Shown piece after piece: positions 21,069-31,550 of a stretch of 64,000 nt of DNA. The translations under genes were made by a program, and so were the position numbers. This DNA comes from an uncultured Amylibacter sp. (GTDB lineage: Bacteria > Pseudomonadota > Alphaproteobacteria > Rhodobacterales > Rhodobacteraceae). How positions within the stretch are numbered: the stretch's first letter is position 1; each line of letters starts with the position of its first letter. The notes beneath the pieces were generated by a model. That model worked only from the letters and a program-made list of their open reading frames with translations, had not been told where the DNA came from and did not search any database. The stretch spans positions 1,630,909-1,694,908 of the forward strand of contig CANMGS010000001.1 in NCBI GenBank assembly GCA_947497475.1, written 5' to 3'.

Positions 21069-22073
21069 GTAATAACCTTCATAGATTGGGCCTAAGATAT
21101 TTTCATCAAACAGCGACGATACGGATGTACCGTTTGCAATGTTCAAAGTTGCTTGTGCCAGCATAGGTGCCGTTGGAACGATGCGGATTTTATCACAAGC
21201 AGCTACTTCTGGTGTAGCTTCGATAGAGTCAGTGATTACCAGCTGCTTCATGCTGGACTTTGTAATACGTTCTACAGCAGGGCCAGATAGAACACCGTGT
21301 GTAATATAGCTGTGTACTTCTGTAGCGCCGTTTTCGATCAGCGTGTCCGCTGCTTTACACAATGTGCCAGCTGTATCACATATGTCGTCTACGATAATAC
21401 ATTTACGCCCTTTGACGTCACCAATCACTGTCATTTCAGCGATTTCACCAGGAGCATTACGACGTTTATCAACGATCGCAAGATCTGCGCCAATGCGCTT
21501 TGCCAATTCTCGTGCGCGTGCCACACCACCAACATCTGGTGAAATCACCATAACGTCGTCTATGTTTTCAAAGTGGTGCATAACATCCAATGCAAAGATC
21601 GGAGAGGCATAAAGGTTATCCACTGGGATATCAAAGAAGCCTTGAATTTGCGTTGCGTGCAAATCCATCGTCAAAACGCGCTCGATACCAGCTTCTGCAA
21701 TCAAGTTTGCAACAAGCTTTGCTGAAATTGGTGTGCGTGCTTTTGTTCGACGATCTTGACGTGCATAGCCAAAGTAAGGAATTACGGCTGTGATACGTTT
21801 TGCTGATGAACGGCGCATAGCGTCTGCAATGATCAGCAATTCCATCAGGTTGTCGTTTGCTGGGTTCGATGTGGATTGAAGAATAAACATATCCTCACCA
21901 CGGACGTTCTCATAAACTTCTACGAAAATCTCTTGGTCATTAAAGCGTTCGATACGCGCATTAACTAGGTCAACATTGCCGCCTCGAAGTAGGGACATGC
22001 GCTTGGCGATAGCCTTGCTCAATGTTCGGTTAGCGTTTCCAGAAATGAGCTTTGGTTCGACCAGCGTGTTCAT
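21057..22073 (-). CDS. prs: Ribose-phosphate pyrophosphokinase
   Basis: This enzyme makes PRPP from ribose 5-phosphate and ATP for nucleotide, histidine and tryptophan synthesis. Signatures: [19 protein letters not shown] near residue 36, [10 protein letters not shown] (flexible loop) near 105, and the PRPP-binding [14 protein letters not shown] near 230. The ORF extends to 22136. GGGG (22083-22086, reverse strand) stands 9 nt before the ATG at 22073, and starting there gives 338 residues, the normal length for the group, so I use that start. It is divergent from the DsbA-family gene. Confidence 0.95.
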   Translation of the reverse strand: MNTLVEPKLISGNANRTLSKAIAKRMSLLRGGNVDLVNARIERFNDQEIFVEVYENVRGEDMFILQSTSNPANDNLMELLIIADAMRRSSAKRITAVIPYFGYARQDRRTKARTPISAKLVANLIAEAGIERVLTMDLHATQIQGFFDIPVDNLYASPIFALDVMHHFENIDDVMVISPDVGGVARARELAKRIGADLAIVDKRRNAPGEIAEMTVIGDVKGRKCIIVDDICDTAGTLCKAADTLIENGATEVHSYITHGVLSGPAVERITKSSMKQLVITDSIEATPEVAACDKIRIVPTAPMLAQATLNIANGTSVSSLFDENILGPIYEGYYKGV

Positions 22074-22205
22074 AGACATTTTCCCCAAGTCTAAGGCTGT
22101 TGGCAGCAGCGTGTTAGAGTTACCTTCGCTTAACACCGCAAATTGATTTTGCCTAGTCGTTACCTTGATGATACCAAGAATTAATTCTTAATCTGTGAGG
22201 AAAAA

Positions 22206-22802
22206 ATGACTCAAATCGACTATTACATGTTTCCACTATCGCCTTTCGGCTATTTGGCAGGAACTCGTATGGAAGAAGTCGCCGCAAAACATGGTGCGAC
22301 TGTGAACTATAAACCTTTTGCTTTGATGAAAGTGTTTGAAGAAGTTGGAACACCGCCACCAGCCGAACGCCACGAAAATAAAGCGAAATACCGTGGGCAA
22401 GAAATTGAACGTGTTGCCAAATTCAATGGCCTGCCTGTGAATGTAAAACCAGCGTTCTGGCCAACAAATCCAGCACCAGCTTGTTTTGCAATTATCGCAG
22501 CCCAAAATGCAGGTGGTGGTGATATGGCAGGTCTTGTACATTCTATTTTCCGGGCTTGCTGGGCAGAAGATAAAGATATTTCCCAAGATGGAGTGATCAA
22601 AGAATGCCTGACCGCAAACGGTTTTGATGGATCATTGTCGGATAGTGGTATGTTAGATGGTGCAGAGACATTCAGTAAGAATACAGAAGATGCATTAAAA
22701 GCTGGTGCTTTTGGCACGCCGACATATGTCGTGAATGATCAGGTGTTTTGGGGGCAAGATCGCTTGCCGCATCTTGATGCCTATTTGGCAGAACAAGCCT
22801 AA
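22206..22802 (+). CDS. DsbA-family 2-hydroxychromene-2-carboxylate isomerase-like protein
   Basis: This 198-residue protein has a thioredoxin/DsbA fold of the HCCA-isomerase group: N-terminal DYYMFPLSPFGYLAG with a serine where DsbA has its CXXC, and C-terminal AGAFGTPTYVVNDQVFWGQDRL with the cis-proline loop. This points to glutathione-dependent isomerase or transferase chemistry rather than disulfide exchange. The natural substrate is not evident, because no naphthalene-type pathway lies nearby. GAGG precedes the ATG. Its 3' end overlaps the convergent dehydrogenase gene by 4 bp. Confidence 0.85.
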   Translation: MTQIDYYMFPLSPFGYLAGTRMEEVAAKHGATVNYKPFALMKVFEEVGTPPPAERHENKAKYRGQEIERVAKFNGLPVNVKPAFWPTNPAPACFAIIAAQNAGGGDMAGLVHSIFRACWAEDKDISQDGVIKECLTANGFDGSLSDSGMLDGAETFSKNTEDALKAGAFGTPTYVVNDQVFWGQDRLPHLDAYLAEQA

Positions 22803-23617
22803 GACCGTGGTTTCAAACCGCGAATGGCTTCAATAACAGCTTCGGGCAATGCAGTATCTGCGTTGTCCGGTGCATCGTCCAATGCGCTTTTGACGTCTTT
22901 TTCTATGATCCCAATTGTGTTGTCTAAGCTGTACCCATCACGGGCAAATTCGATTGTATCCATGCCCGATGCCAGCCAGTTTTGACCTGAACTGGTTGCT
23001 ATTAAATCCAGTAACTTACGTTCATCTATACCTTGTTGATCTGCCCAATCCAAAACCAAACGGGTCATAGCTGTGTTGCTGGCGGCAAGCATGTTGTTCA
23101 GCACTTTGGCAGACATACCCGACCCGTATTCACCGATATGGTGAAAATGGGCGCCCATAGCGCTAAGTAATGGCTGTATAGAGGCTAGGTTGTCTTTTTC
23201 CCCGCCAAGCATAAATGATAGCTGCGCTTCTTCGGCTGCAATACGTGCGCCAGACATTGGGGCATCTATTAATGTGATGTGTTCAGGAACACGGTTGCGC
23301 AGGTCGCGTACGTATCTTGGGGATAAGGTTGAGCAGATAATAATCGTTTCTAGGTTTGGGGCTTTTGCAAAGCTTTGGGCGCCAAACAAAACATCGTCGG
23401 TTTGATCCGTATCACGAACGATTGTGATCAGTGTTTCTAAGTGATCTGAAAATACAGTGATGTCATTCGTCATAAAGGGTGCGATTTCAGTATAGCTTTC
23501 ACACGGGCGAACGTCATAGCCAAGCGCATCAAAACCTGCATTTATCAGGGCTTGTAGCATAGGTTCGCCCATACGGCCGCAACCTGCGATGCCTATGCCT
23601 GTTAGCTTTGCCATCAT
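22799..23617 (-). CDS. NAD(P)-dependent beta-hydroxyacid dehydrogenase family protein
   Basis: This 272-residue enzyme of the 3-hydroxyisobutyrate dehydrogenase family has the N-terminal nucleotide loop IGIAGCGRMGEPML. The family signature DAPMSGARIAAEEAQLSFMLGG stands near residue 117. The catalytic-lysine helix GSGMSAKVLNNMLAASNTA stands near 161, with K in SAKVLNN. The substrate (3-hydroxyisobutyrate, tartronate semialdehyde, succinic semialdehyde or similar) cannot be chosen. Its start overlaps the preceding Cys-cluster gene by 4 bp (ATGA), so they form an operon. Confidence 0.87.
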   Translation of the reverse strand: MMAKLTGIGIAGCGRMGEPMLQALINAGFDALGYDVRPCESYTEIAPFMTNDITVFSDHLETLITIVRDTDQTDDVLFGAQSFAKAPNLETIIICSTLSPRYVRDLRNRVPEHITLIDAPMSGARIAAEEAQLSFMLGGEKDNLASIQPLLSAMGAHFHHIGEYGSGMSAKVLNNMLAASNTAMTRLVLDWADQQGIDERKLLDLIATSSGQNWLASGMDTIEFARDGYSLDNTIGIIEKDVKSALDDAPDNADTALPEAVIEAIRGLKPRS

Positions 23618-24084
23618 TGTAAGCCTTCTATGACATAATCCTCAAAATCGTCTTCATTCACTTCGTATTCGGCAACAGTTTTCCCATGCATGCTAATATC
23701 TGCATCCTGCACTGATTGTGGATTACCAGTTATCAAAGGGTGCCAATCAGGTAATATATCGCCTTCTTCCAGCAATCTATATGCACATGTAGAGGGCATC
23801 CAATGTGCATTGCGCTCTATGTTTTCAGGGGTCAATACAACGCAGCCTGCAACCATTTGTTTGCGCAAAGGGTAATTGCCGCAACTACATGTTTTATCGT
23901 CGAACAAACGGCAGGCGATATTGGTGTAATGCACATCACCCGTTTCATCATCTTCGAGCTTTAGCATGCAACATTTACCACAACCATCACACAGGGCTTC
24001 CCATTCATCACGGTTCATATCCGCAAGATCAGTGGTTTCCCAGAATTTCGGGCGCAGGCCCTTACGTGCGATGTGATCTGTCAT
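23614..24084 (-). CDS. YcgN-type cysteine cluster protein (UPF0260)
   Basis: This 156-residue protein has the family's cysteine-rich pattern: CDGCGKCCMLKLED near residue 33, a second set CRLFDDKTCSCGNYPLR near 58, and then C at GCVVLTPEN. The arrangement suggests a bound metal, zinc or Fe-S. The function of the family is unknown. It is first in a two-gene operon with the dehydrogenase, with a 4-bp overlap. Confidence 0.88.
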   Translation of the reverse strand: MTDHIARKGLRPKFWETTDLADMNRDEWEALCDGCGKCCMLKLEDDETGDVHYTNIACRLFDDKTCSCGNYPLRKQMVAGCVVLTPENIERNAHWMPSTCAYRLLEEGDILPDWHPLITGNPQSVQDADISMHGKTVAEYEVNEDDFEDYVIEGLQ

Positions 24085-24166
24085 ATATCTTTATTGGCGT
24101 GAAAAGCTGTGAAAGGGAAGCATGAAAGCTTGTCCGAGCCAATCCCATGCAATAGCGTGATCTGTA

Positions 24167-24847
24167 ATGAAAGAAACAGAACTATATGCACCCATAAAAT
24201 CCTATCTAGAAGGGCAAGGGTATGAGGTTAAGGCCGAGATCAAAGATTGTGATCTGGTTGCTGTGCGTGGCGATGAAGCCCCTGTGATTGTTGAACTGAA
24301 ACTCTCCCTTTCAATAGCGCTCTTAATGCAGGGTATTGATCGTCAAACCATGACCGATGCAGTCTATGTGGCTGTTCCTGCGGGTAAGGGCAAACGTTGG
24401 GCTGCTCAGGTGAAGGATGCGGTGAAACTCTGCCGCCGATTGGGGCTTGGGTTAATTTCAGTGCGGTTCGATGCCAAGACGCCTTCTGTGTTAGTGCATT
24501 GCGATGCAGGGCCGTATAAACCGCGTAAGGTGAAGAAACGCAAAGAGGCATTGTTAAAAGAGTTTGAACGCCGCATTGGCGATCACAATACAGGAGGTCA
24601 AACAAAACGTAAGATTATTACGGCGTATCGTCAGGATGCTTTACGCATTGCTATGGCTTTAAATGATGGCCCGAATAAACCAAGCGTTTTGAAGAAAGAA
24701 CTGGGCGTGGATAAAGCGGCCAGCATTTTACAAGCGGATCACTATGGCTGGTTTGAACGTGTCGAACGGGGTGTCTATGAATTGCGCGCTTCTGGCGAAG
24801 AAGCCTTGGAAATCTATGCGGATGTGGTTAAAGCGCTTCAAGAATAG
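24167..24847 (+). CDS. DUF2161 family protein (PD-(D/E)XK-like fold)
   Basis: This 226-residue protein of a family found mostly in alphaproteobacteria has N-terminal CDLVAVRGDEAPVIVELKLSLS (about 27-47), with D, then E-x-K, in the spacing of a PD-(D/E)XK nuclease core. The C-terminal part is basic and resembles a winged-helix segment (NKPSVLKKELGVDKAASILQ). Some databases label the family phosphodiesterase-like. The substrate is unknown. It overlaps the convergent ribF end by 20 bp. The ribosome site is weak. Confidence 0.8.
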   Translation: MKETELYAPIKSYLEGQGYEVKAEIKDCDLVAVRGDEAPVIVELKLSLSIALLMQGIDRQTMTDAVYVAVPAGKGKRWAAQVKDAVKLCRRLGLGLISVRFDAKTPSVLVHCDAGPYKPRKVKKRKEALLKEFERRIGDHNTGGQTKRKIITAYRQDALRIAMALNDGPNKPSVLKKELGVDKAASILQADHYGWFERVERGVYELRASGEEALEIYADVVKALQE

Positions 24848-25766
24848 CGCGGCTTTCAACGCAATCGGCATCCATTTGAACGATCAGCTCATCCAAACTG
24901 TCGAATTTTAATTCTGGGCGCTGGAAGTGAACCAAAGCCACTGAAAGTTGCGCATCATAAATATCGCCAGAAAAATCAAAGATGAAAACCTCTAGGTTTG
25001 GAATGTTCACACCAAATGTTGGGCGGTTCCCTATAGATGCTGCGCCATGATAACTGCCTTTGTGCGGACCTTCTAAAACGTCGACGAGTACGGCATAAAC
25101 GCCAAATTTTGGCGGATGTAGATCATCAATGGACAGGTTTGCTGTTGGGTAGCCAAGATCGCGCCCACGTGCATCACCGTGCTCAACACGTGCTTCAATA
25201 CGGTGCCAGTGCCCTAACATATGAGCAGCATCTTCTGGTCTGCCGTCGCTTAAAGCTGTCCGGATAGCTGTGGATGAAAATGTGCCTTTCTCATCAGAGA
25301 CCAAAGGTAGAATTGTTACGCCAAAGCCAAGTTTGACACCCATGTCTTGTAATGTTTGTGCATTACCTGCACGGCCTTTGCCAAAACAAAAGTCAGCGCC
25401 AACTACGACATGCTTTAATCCTAGGCCTTCATGAATCACATCGCGGCAGAATTCTTCTGCGGTCAGGCCAGAAAGCGCTGCGTTAAACGCCAGTTGATAT
25501 AGGTGCGTTACGCCAAGTTTTTCCAAACGATGTGCCTTCGCATCTGCATTCATTAACCGAAATGGAGGGGCATCTGGTGCGAAATACTCGCGTGGATGCG
25601 GTTCAAATGTCAGAACTCCCATTGGGCAGTTTAATTCTTCGGATTTTGATCGAACGATATCCAAAACCGCCTGATGGCCTAAATGCACACCATCAAAGTT
25701 ACCAATAGCCACAGCGGCCCCTTTAGAAGTGGCATCAGCGTATTGATAATCACGAACGATATACAT
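24828..25766 (-). CDS. ribF: Bifunctional riboflavin kinase/FAD synthetase
   Basis: This 312-residue two-domain enzyme makes FMN and then FAD. The N-terminal FAD synthetase domain shows GNFDGVHLGHQAVL near residue 22 and VVGADFCFGKGRAG near 120, ending in STAIRTALSDG near 168. The C-terminal riboflavin kinase domain shows ARGRDLGYPTANLSID near 200 and ASIGNRPTFG. Length and domain order are normal. It lies 25 bp after the HAD gene on the same strand, so the two may be co-transcribed. Confidence 0.95.
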   Translation of the reverse strand: MYIVRDYQYADATSKGAAVAIGNFDGVHLGHQAVLDIVRSKSEELNCPMGVLTFEPHPREYFAPDAPPFRLMNADAKAHRLEKLGVTHLYQLAFNAALSGLTAEEFCRDVIHEGLGLKHVVVGADFCFGKGRAGNAQTLQDMGVKLGFGVTILPLVSDEKGTFSSTAIRTALSDGRPEDAAHMLGHWHRIEARVEHGDARGRDLGYPTANLSIDDLHPPKFGVYAVLVDVLEGPHKGSYHGAASIGNRPTFGVNIPNLEVFIFDFSGDIYDAQLSVALVHFQRPELKFDSLDELIVQMDADCVESRAILEAL

Positions 25767-25791
25767 TGGATAAGGACTCGTTTTATAAAGG

Positions 25792-26676
25792 TTAACGCAG
25801 ATGACCCATAGAATAGGTCGGCGTCAATTGCACATTTTTTAAAAACGCATCTAATTTAGCAGGATCAGGTTGCCCGTCTGTTCCTGTCTCTGCAGCTGCA
25901 AGGCCACCTGTAATGAACAAACTGTCTAAATCTTCGCCGATAGCGCCGCGAATATCTGTGTTAATGCCATCGCCAATACAAAGGATATGTTGAGGCGCAA
26001 TTTTATGGCCTGCAATATCTGCTAGGCGCTGATAGGCAAGTGTGTAAATAGGGGGATGAGGTTTGCCAAAGTTGTGAGCTTCGCCCCCCATATCATTGTA
26101 GGCTTGTGCAATAGCGCCAGCACAATAAATACGTTTATCACCACGATCGACCTGAATATCAGGGTTTGCACATAGCATTTTCAAACCACGTGTTTTACCT
26201 TCTAGGAATAAAGCACGGTAGTCATCTGGAGTTTCGGTACTGTCATCAAATAAACCAGTACAAACCAAACCTTCAGCTTCTTCTAAGCTCACGCGTTCTA
26301 CATCGATACCTTGATAAAAATCTTCTGTGGAGACGCCTTGAAAAAAAGCTTCATCGCGGGCTGGTCCAACATGGTAAACTTTTTTGCCATAAGCACCAGA
26401 CGCTAACGCTGCGCGGGATGCATCACCACTGGCCGTAATGCCCTGATATAAATCGCGTGCAACGCCAATTTCATCCAACTGTGTGTAAACAGAATGAGAC
26501 GGGCGCGGGGAATTCGTAAGCAAATGAACAATTTTACCAGCATCACGGAATGCTTCTAAGGCTGTCACGGCTGCGTCGAAGGGTTTTATACCGTTGTGCA
26601 AGCAGCCCCATAAGTCACATAGTACAGCGTCATATTGATCGGATATTTCGGTGAGGTTTTGTATAATCTGTGTCAT
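25792..26676 (-). CDS. HAD-superfamily phosphatase (TIGR01459 type)
   Basis: This 294-residue HAD hydrolase of the NagD-like class IIA type has AVLCDLWGCLHNGIKPF near residue 17. In that motif the usual DxD nucleophile pair is read as DLWG, which is typical of the TIGR01459 subfamily. The LLTNSPRPS motif II stands near 53 and the C-terminal CIGDGINTDIRGA motif IV near 235. The substrate is unknown. It lies directly upstream of ribF, an association frequently seen in alphaproteobacteria, which may hint at a flavin-phosphate or related role; that is inference. Confidence 0.87.
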   Translation of the reverse strand: MTQIIQNLTEISDQYDAVLCDLWGCLHNGIKPFDAAVTALEAFRDAGKIVHLLTNSPRPSHSVYTQLDEIGVARDLYQGITASGDASRAALASGAYGKKVYHVGPARDEAFFQGVSTEDFYQGIDVERVSLEEAEGLVCTGLFDDSTETPDDYRALFLEGKTRGLKMLCANPDIQVDRGDKRIYCAGAIAQAYNDMGGEAHNFGKPHPPIYTLAYQRLADIAGHKIAPQHILCIGDGINTDIRGAIGEDLDSLFITGGLAAAETGTDGQPDPAKLDAFLKNVQLTPTYSMGHLR

Positions 26677-26692
26677 GCCGTTTAAGTATCAG

Positions 26693-26726
26693 CCGATGCA
26701 ACATCTGACCAGAGGCATTGCATCGG
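26693..26726. terminator. Stem-loop between HAD gene and secreted protein gene
   Basis: A perfect 9-bp inverted repeat CCGATGCAA / TTGCATCGG (26693-26701 and 26718-26726) encloses a 16-nt loop. It is placed downstream of the minus-strand secreted-protein gene. No clear U-run follows on the minus strand, so its role as a terminator is uncertain. Confidence 0.45.
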
Positions 26727-26746
26727 TTGTTTGTGATATTATGTCT

Positions 26747-27187
26747 TTAATAATTACGTAAGAAGATCAGCCCATTTTGGCAGCTTGCTTTGCAATCAGC
26801 TGCATCATGGCCAACATCTTCGGTCACAACTACGCTCGACATTCCACGCCCTTCAAAACGGGCATCATCACATTCGTCATCTTTTGCATATTCAGATTTG
26901 TCATCACCAAAGTCGATTTTAGAGCACTGGGTTGCGGCCTTTGCTTCTCCTTCAATCCAAAGCTTGATCTTGCCTGCATTGAATAGTTTACGGCAATCAT
27001 TTGCGTCGCGACCTGTGTCCGCATTATCTAACTCATTTGCCATGCCTGTTCCGTAAAAACGGCGATCATCGCACTCTTGGTCATTTGCCCATTCACTTTT
27101 GTTATCACCGAAACGGATGTCATCTGCTTGTGCTGGAATTGTTGTAAGAGCCAATGAGATAGCAATTGTAAAATGAAGTAATTTCAT
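26747..27187 (-). CDS. Secreted protein with two FGDDKSEYA-type repeats
   Basis: This 146-residue protein has a clear signal peptide (hydrophobic residues 5-17, cleavage after PAQA). The mature part is two related units of about 55 residues. Each has the pattern FGD-D/N-KSE-aromatic-A-x-D-x-ECDD-x-RF-x-G-x-GM and later a D-A-x-DC segment. The many aspartates and paired cysteines suggest calcium binding and a disulfide in each unit, but no function is known to me. An upstream in-frame ATG (27220) exists; AGGA lies 6 nt before the ATG at 27187, and the signal peptide begins there, so I use it. It is divergent from groESL. Confidence 0.72.
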   Translation of the reverse strand: MKLLHFTIAISLALTTIPAQADDIRFGDNKSEWANDQECDDRRFYGTGMANELDNADTGRDANDCRKLFNAGKIKLWIEGEAKAATQCSKIDFGDDKSEYAKDDECDDARFEGRGMSSVVVTEDVGHDAADCKASCQNGLIFLRNY

Positions 27188-27289
27188 AAAAAATCCTGAT
27201 TTTGAATTGAAATGTTTCATATATCTCTATCTAAAAGCGTATAAAAAGGAAGCTAATTTTATCATACTGTTCGTAATTTAGATAACTGC

Positions 27290-27319
27290 TTGACTCCTAT
27301 CACCCCTTTGCCTAGAAAT
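27290..27319 (+). promoter_or_regulatory. groESL sigma-70-type promoter
   Basis: TTGACT (27290-27295) and TAGAAA (27313-27318) are separated by 17 bp and stand directly before the CIRCE operator. The expected start of transcription would fall at or inside CIRCE, the usual layout for HrcA repression. Confidence 0.7.
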
Positions 27320-27325
27320 TTGTCG

Positions 27326-27352
27326 TTAGCACTCAAGAGAGGTGAGTGCTAA
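27326..27352. promoter_or_regulatory. CIRCE element (HrcA operator)
   Basis: TTAGCACTC (27326-27334), nine bases, then GAGTGCTAA (27344-27352) is a perfect match to the CIRCE consensus. It lies 56 bp before groES and implies heat-inducible control by HrcA, whose gene is not in this window. Confidence 0.97.
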
Positions 27353-27407
27353 TACTCTGCAAACCCCTCTCAAACTTGAAATTTTAACCAAAGACGGAGC
27401 AATCCTA

Positions 27408-27692
27408 ATGGCATTTACACCTTTGCACGATCGCGTGTTGGTACGTCGCATTGAAGGCGACGAAAAAACAGCAGGCGGCTTGATCATTCCAGATTCAGCT
27501 AAAGAAAAACCAGCCGAAGGCGAAATCATCGCAGCTGGCGAAGGCGCACGCAAAGACAGCGGCGAATTGATCCCAATGGCTGTTAAAGCTGGCGACAAAG
27601 TATTGTTCGGCAAATGGTCCGGCACAGAAGTTACTATCGATGGCGAAGAGCTGTTGATCATGAAAGAGTCCGATATCCTCGGTCTTCTTTAA
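27408..27692 (+). CDS. groES: Co-chaperonin GroES
   Basis: This 94-residue Hsp10 caps the GroEL ring. Signatures are [27 protein letters not shown] at the start and [16 protein letters not shown] later. An in-frame GTG upstream at 27342 lies inside CIRCE and would add 22 unrelated residues; the ATG at 27408 with ACGGAG upstream is the correct start. groEL follows after 35 bp. Confidence 0.97.
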   Translation: MAFTPLHDRVLVRRIEGDEKTAGGLIIPDSAKEKPAEGEIIAAGEGARKDSGELIPMAVKAGDKVLFGKWSGTEVTIDGEELLIMKESDILGLL

Positions 27693-27709
27693 TCTTAAAA
27701 ACGTATTGA

Positions 27710-29377
<1,668 letters not shown>

Positions 29378-29383
29378 GATCGC

Positions 29384-29464
29384 TTTTGGCCTTTGGCCAA
29401 AACGGTTTTCATGTAGCTAAACGCTTAAAAAACATAGGGGCTATCTTCGGGTGGCCCCTTTTTT
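29384..29464 (+). terminator. Tandem hairpins ending the groESL operon
   Basis: The first hairpin, TTTTGGCC / GGCCAAAA (29384-29391 and 29395-29402), has a 3-nt loop and no U-run. The second (29436-29445 and 29450-29459) is a 10-bp stem with wobble pairs closed by a TTCG tetraloop and followed by TTTTT, an excellent intrinsic terminator. Confidence 0.85.
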
Positions 29465-29544
29465 GTCGCGCGGCAAAATGTATTCTATGAGTTTCTTGTT
29501 TTCTAACTCCAAATAATCACATGAATTGGTTTGGAGAATTAGGT

Positions 29545-29916
29545 ATGGAAAATATTTATTTATACACTGCTGGTGGGCTATCTATTTTATGGTGCTGCGT
29601 TCATTTTTTTGTTGGCGGAAAAGAGATTGCTAAGCCTTTGCGAGCAGTAAGCGGCCTTTCACCAGTACAACGCAGTGTCGCATGGATGTGTTGGCATATG
29701 GTAACATTTAATTTGCTATTAATGGGTGTGTTTTTCATTGCTGGAACGCAATTAGAAGAGATTGGATTGGTTTGGGCTGCAACTGCTTTATCTGTTAGTT
29801 TTTTAGTTGCAGGATTGTTGATCCCACCTTTAAGTAATGTGTCTTATCGTGCTGCACCACAAGGCTGGCTTTTCTTACCAACTACGCTTCTTGGTGGTCT
29901 GGCACTCTTTGCTTAA
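29545..29916 (+). CDS. Small membrane protein, function unknown
   Basis: This 123-residue protein has four hydrophobic helices (about 3-22, 48-66, 75-96 and 105-122 from the chosen start). It resembles short alphaproteobacterial integral membrane proteins of unknown role, and I cannot place it in a named family with confidence. An ATG at 29521 is in frame. GGAG 8 nt before the ATG at 29545 favours the latter. It lies between the groESL terminator and a DMT transporter gene on the same strand, 69 bp apart. Confidence 0.6.
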   Translation: MENIYLYTAGGLSILWCCVHFFVGGKEIAKPLRAVSGLSPVQRSVAWMCWHMVTFNLLLMGVFFIAGTQLEEIGLVWAATALSVSFLVAGLLIPPLSNVSYRAAPQGWLFLPTTLLGGLALFA

Positions 29917-29985
29917 TATATAAAATAACTGTGTCCGATACTGTTAGGGCGTGACCTAAGTGCTTCTTTCTGGTTACGTCTTTCT

Positions 29986-30819
29986 ATGAAACTATTTTTA
30001 CTTACATCCCTCACTATGGTCGCTTTTGCTGCCAACTCGGTTATTAACCGTGCAGCGCTTGCAGACAGTGCAATTGGCCCAACCTCTTTTGCCCTTATTC
30101 GGCTTGCAACAGGTGCCTTGCTTCTAGTTATTATCTTACGCGCTCAAGGGGCGTTGAAGTCCAATATACGCCCACGCTTTGATGCAGTTTTGGGACTAAT
30201 CCTTTACGCTATAGGTTTTTCATTTGCATACCTAGTTCTCGAAGCAGGCCTTGGGGCATTGTTATTGTTTGGAATGGTCCAAATCACTATGTTTATGGGA
30301 GCCGTGTTAAAAGGTAATCGCCCCAAACCCCTACAATGGCTAGGGGCTGTTATTGGTTTACTTGGACTTTTCTATGTATTGAATCCTAGTACATCAGGTA
30401 TTGACCTAACAGGCGCTGCATTGATGGTTATCGCGGGCTTTGGTTGGGGAATATATTCCCTAGCTGGGCAGAAGGCGACACATGCCTTAACCGCAACAAC
30501 AACCAGCTTTGTCTGTGCGACCCCAATCGCAGTGATTGTTTGGCTTTTATCTGGCTCAGAGGTGGTTACTGGAACAGGTTTCGCTCTTGCATGTTTGTCA
30601 GGGATTGTCACATCTGGTCTGGGGTATGTTCTGTGGTTTTACGTGTTGCCACAACTTCAAACCAGTACTGCTGCCGTGGCACAACTCTCTGTACCGCTCA
30701 TCGCGATGGTTGGTGGTATGGTGTTCCTAGGCGAGACATGGACATTAGATTTCACAATCGCGTCTATTTTGGTTCTGGGCGGAATAGGTTTATCTGTTTG
30801 GGCAGGGCAGAGGGACTAG
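29986..30819 (+). CDS. EamA/DMT-family transporter
   Basis: This 277-residue protein of the drug/metabolite transporter superfamily has about ten membrane helices in two EamA repeats. The first repeat begins VAFAANSVINRAAL near residue 12 with FALIRLATGALLLV. The second holds GFGWGIYSLAGQKA near 151 and ends with VPLIAMVGGMVFLGETWTLDF. The family exports amino acids, metabolites or drugs, and the substrate cannot be told. No regulator gene is adjacent. Confidence 0.87.
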   Translation: MKLFLLTSLTMVAFAANSVINRAALADSAIGPTSFALIRLATGALLLVIILRAQGALKSNIRPRFDAVLGLILYAIGFSFAYLVLEAGLGALLLFGMVQITMFMGAVLKGNRPKPLQWLGAVIGLLGLFYVLNPSTSGIDLTGAALMVIAGFGWGIYSLAGQKATHALTATTTSFVCATPIAVIVWLLSGSEVVTGTGFALACLSGIVTSGLGYVLWFYVLPQLQTSTAAVAQLSVPLIAMVGGMVFLGETWTLDFTIASILVLGGIGLSVWAGQRD

Positions 30820-30852
30820 AATTTATAACGTTGCTGGCTTAAATATCGCTAG

Positions 30853-31550
30853 ATGAAATATATTTTAAGCATTTTAATATCTTTAACCGCATCACCCGTA
30901 TTTGCAGATTGTGTAATCTTGTTACATGGACTTGCCAGAAGCTCTTCATCTTTCCTTGTTATGGAAAAAGCATTGGAAGGTATCGGTTATGATACTGTGA
31001 ATGTTGATTATCCATCAAAAAATGGCACCATTCAAAAACTCACAACAGAAACGCTTCCTAATGCAATCAAACAATGTGATGCAAAGGATCAAATGCATTT
31101 TGTAACCCATTCTATGGGCGGTATATTAGTTAGATATCATTTAACAGCATATCTAAGCCACTTGAAAATCTAGGTCATGTGGTGATGCTTGGGCCGCCGA
31201 ACAAAGGTTCTGCTGTTGTCGATGAGCTCAGTGATTTTCCTGGATTCGAATTTTTGAACGGTTTAGCGGGAAAACAATTAAGTACAGACGATAACAGCAT
31301 CCCAAATCAATTAGGTCCTGTGAATTATTCATTGGGGATTATTGCTGGCGAACAGAGTATTTCCCCTGTGTTTTCGTCGATCTTAAAAGGGCCTGATGAT
31401 GGTAAGGTTTCTGTCGCTAGCACAAAAGTTGAAGGTATGACGGATCACATCATACTGCCTGTGACCCATACATTCATGATGAATAGCCCGCTTGTATTTA
31501 AGCAAGTTGCACATTTTTTGCGTGAAGGGCACTTCAAGCACTCAAATTAA
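30853..31550 (+). pseudogene. Alpha/beta-hydrolase (lipase-like), broken by a frameshift
   Basis: Two overlapping reading frames together encode one secreted lipase-like hydrolase. The first frame (30853-31173) has a signal peptide, the oxyanion region VILLHGLARSSSSF and the nucleophile elbow FVTHSMGGILVRY. It then ends early at 31171. The second frame carries on with KPLENLGHVVMLGPPNKGS and the likely catalytic histidine in LPVTHTFMMN near the end. The second frame joins exactly if one base is added near 31150-31155, so a single-base deletion is the simplest reason. It may be a true recent pseudogene or a sequencing/assembly error. Its 3' end overlaps purK by 4 bp. Confidence 0.8.

Noticed and set aside
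27342..27407. N-terminal extension of GroES from GTG 27342
   Set aside because: It would begin inside CIRCE; the ATG at 27408 with its own ribosome site matches all GroES proteins.
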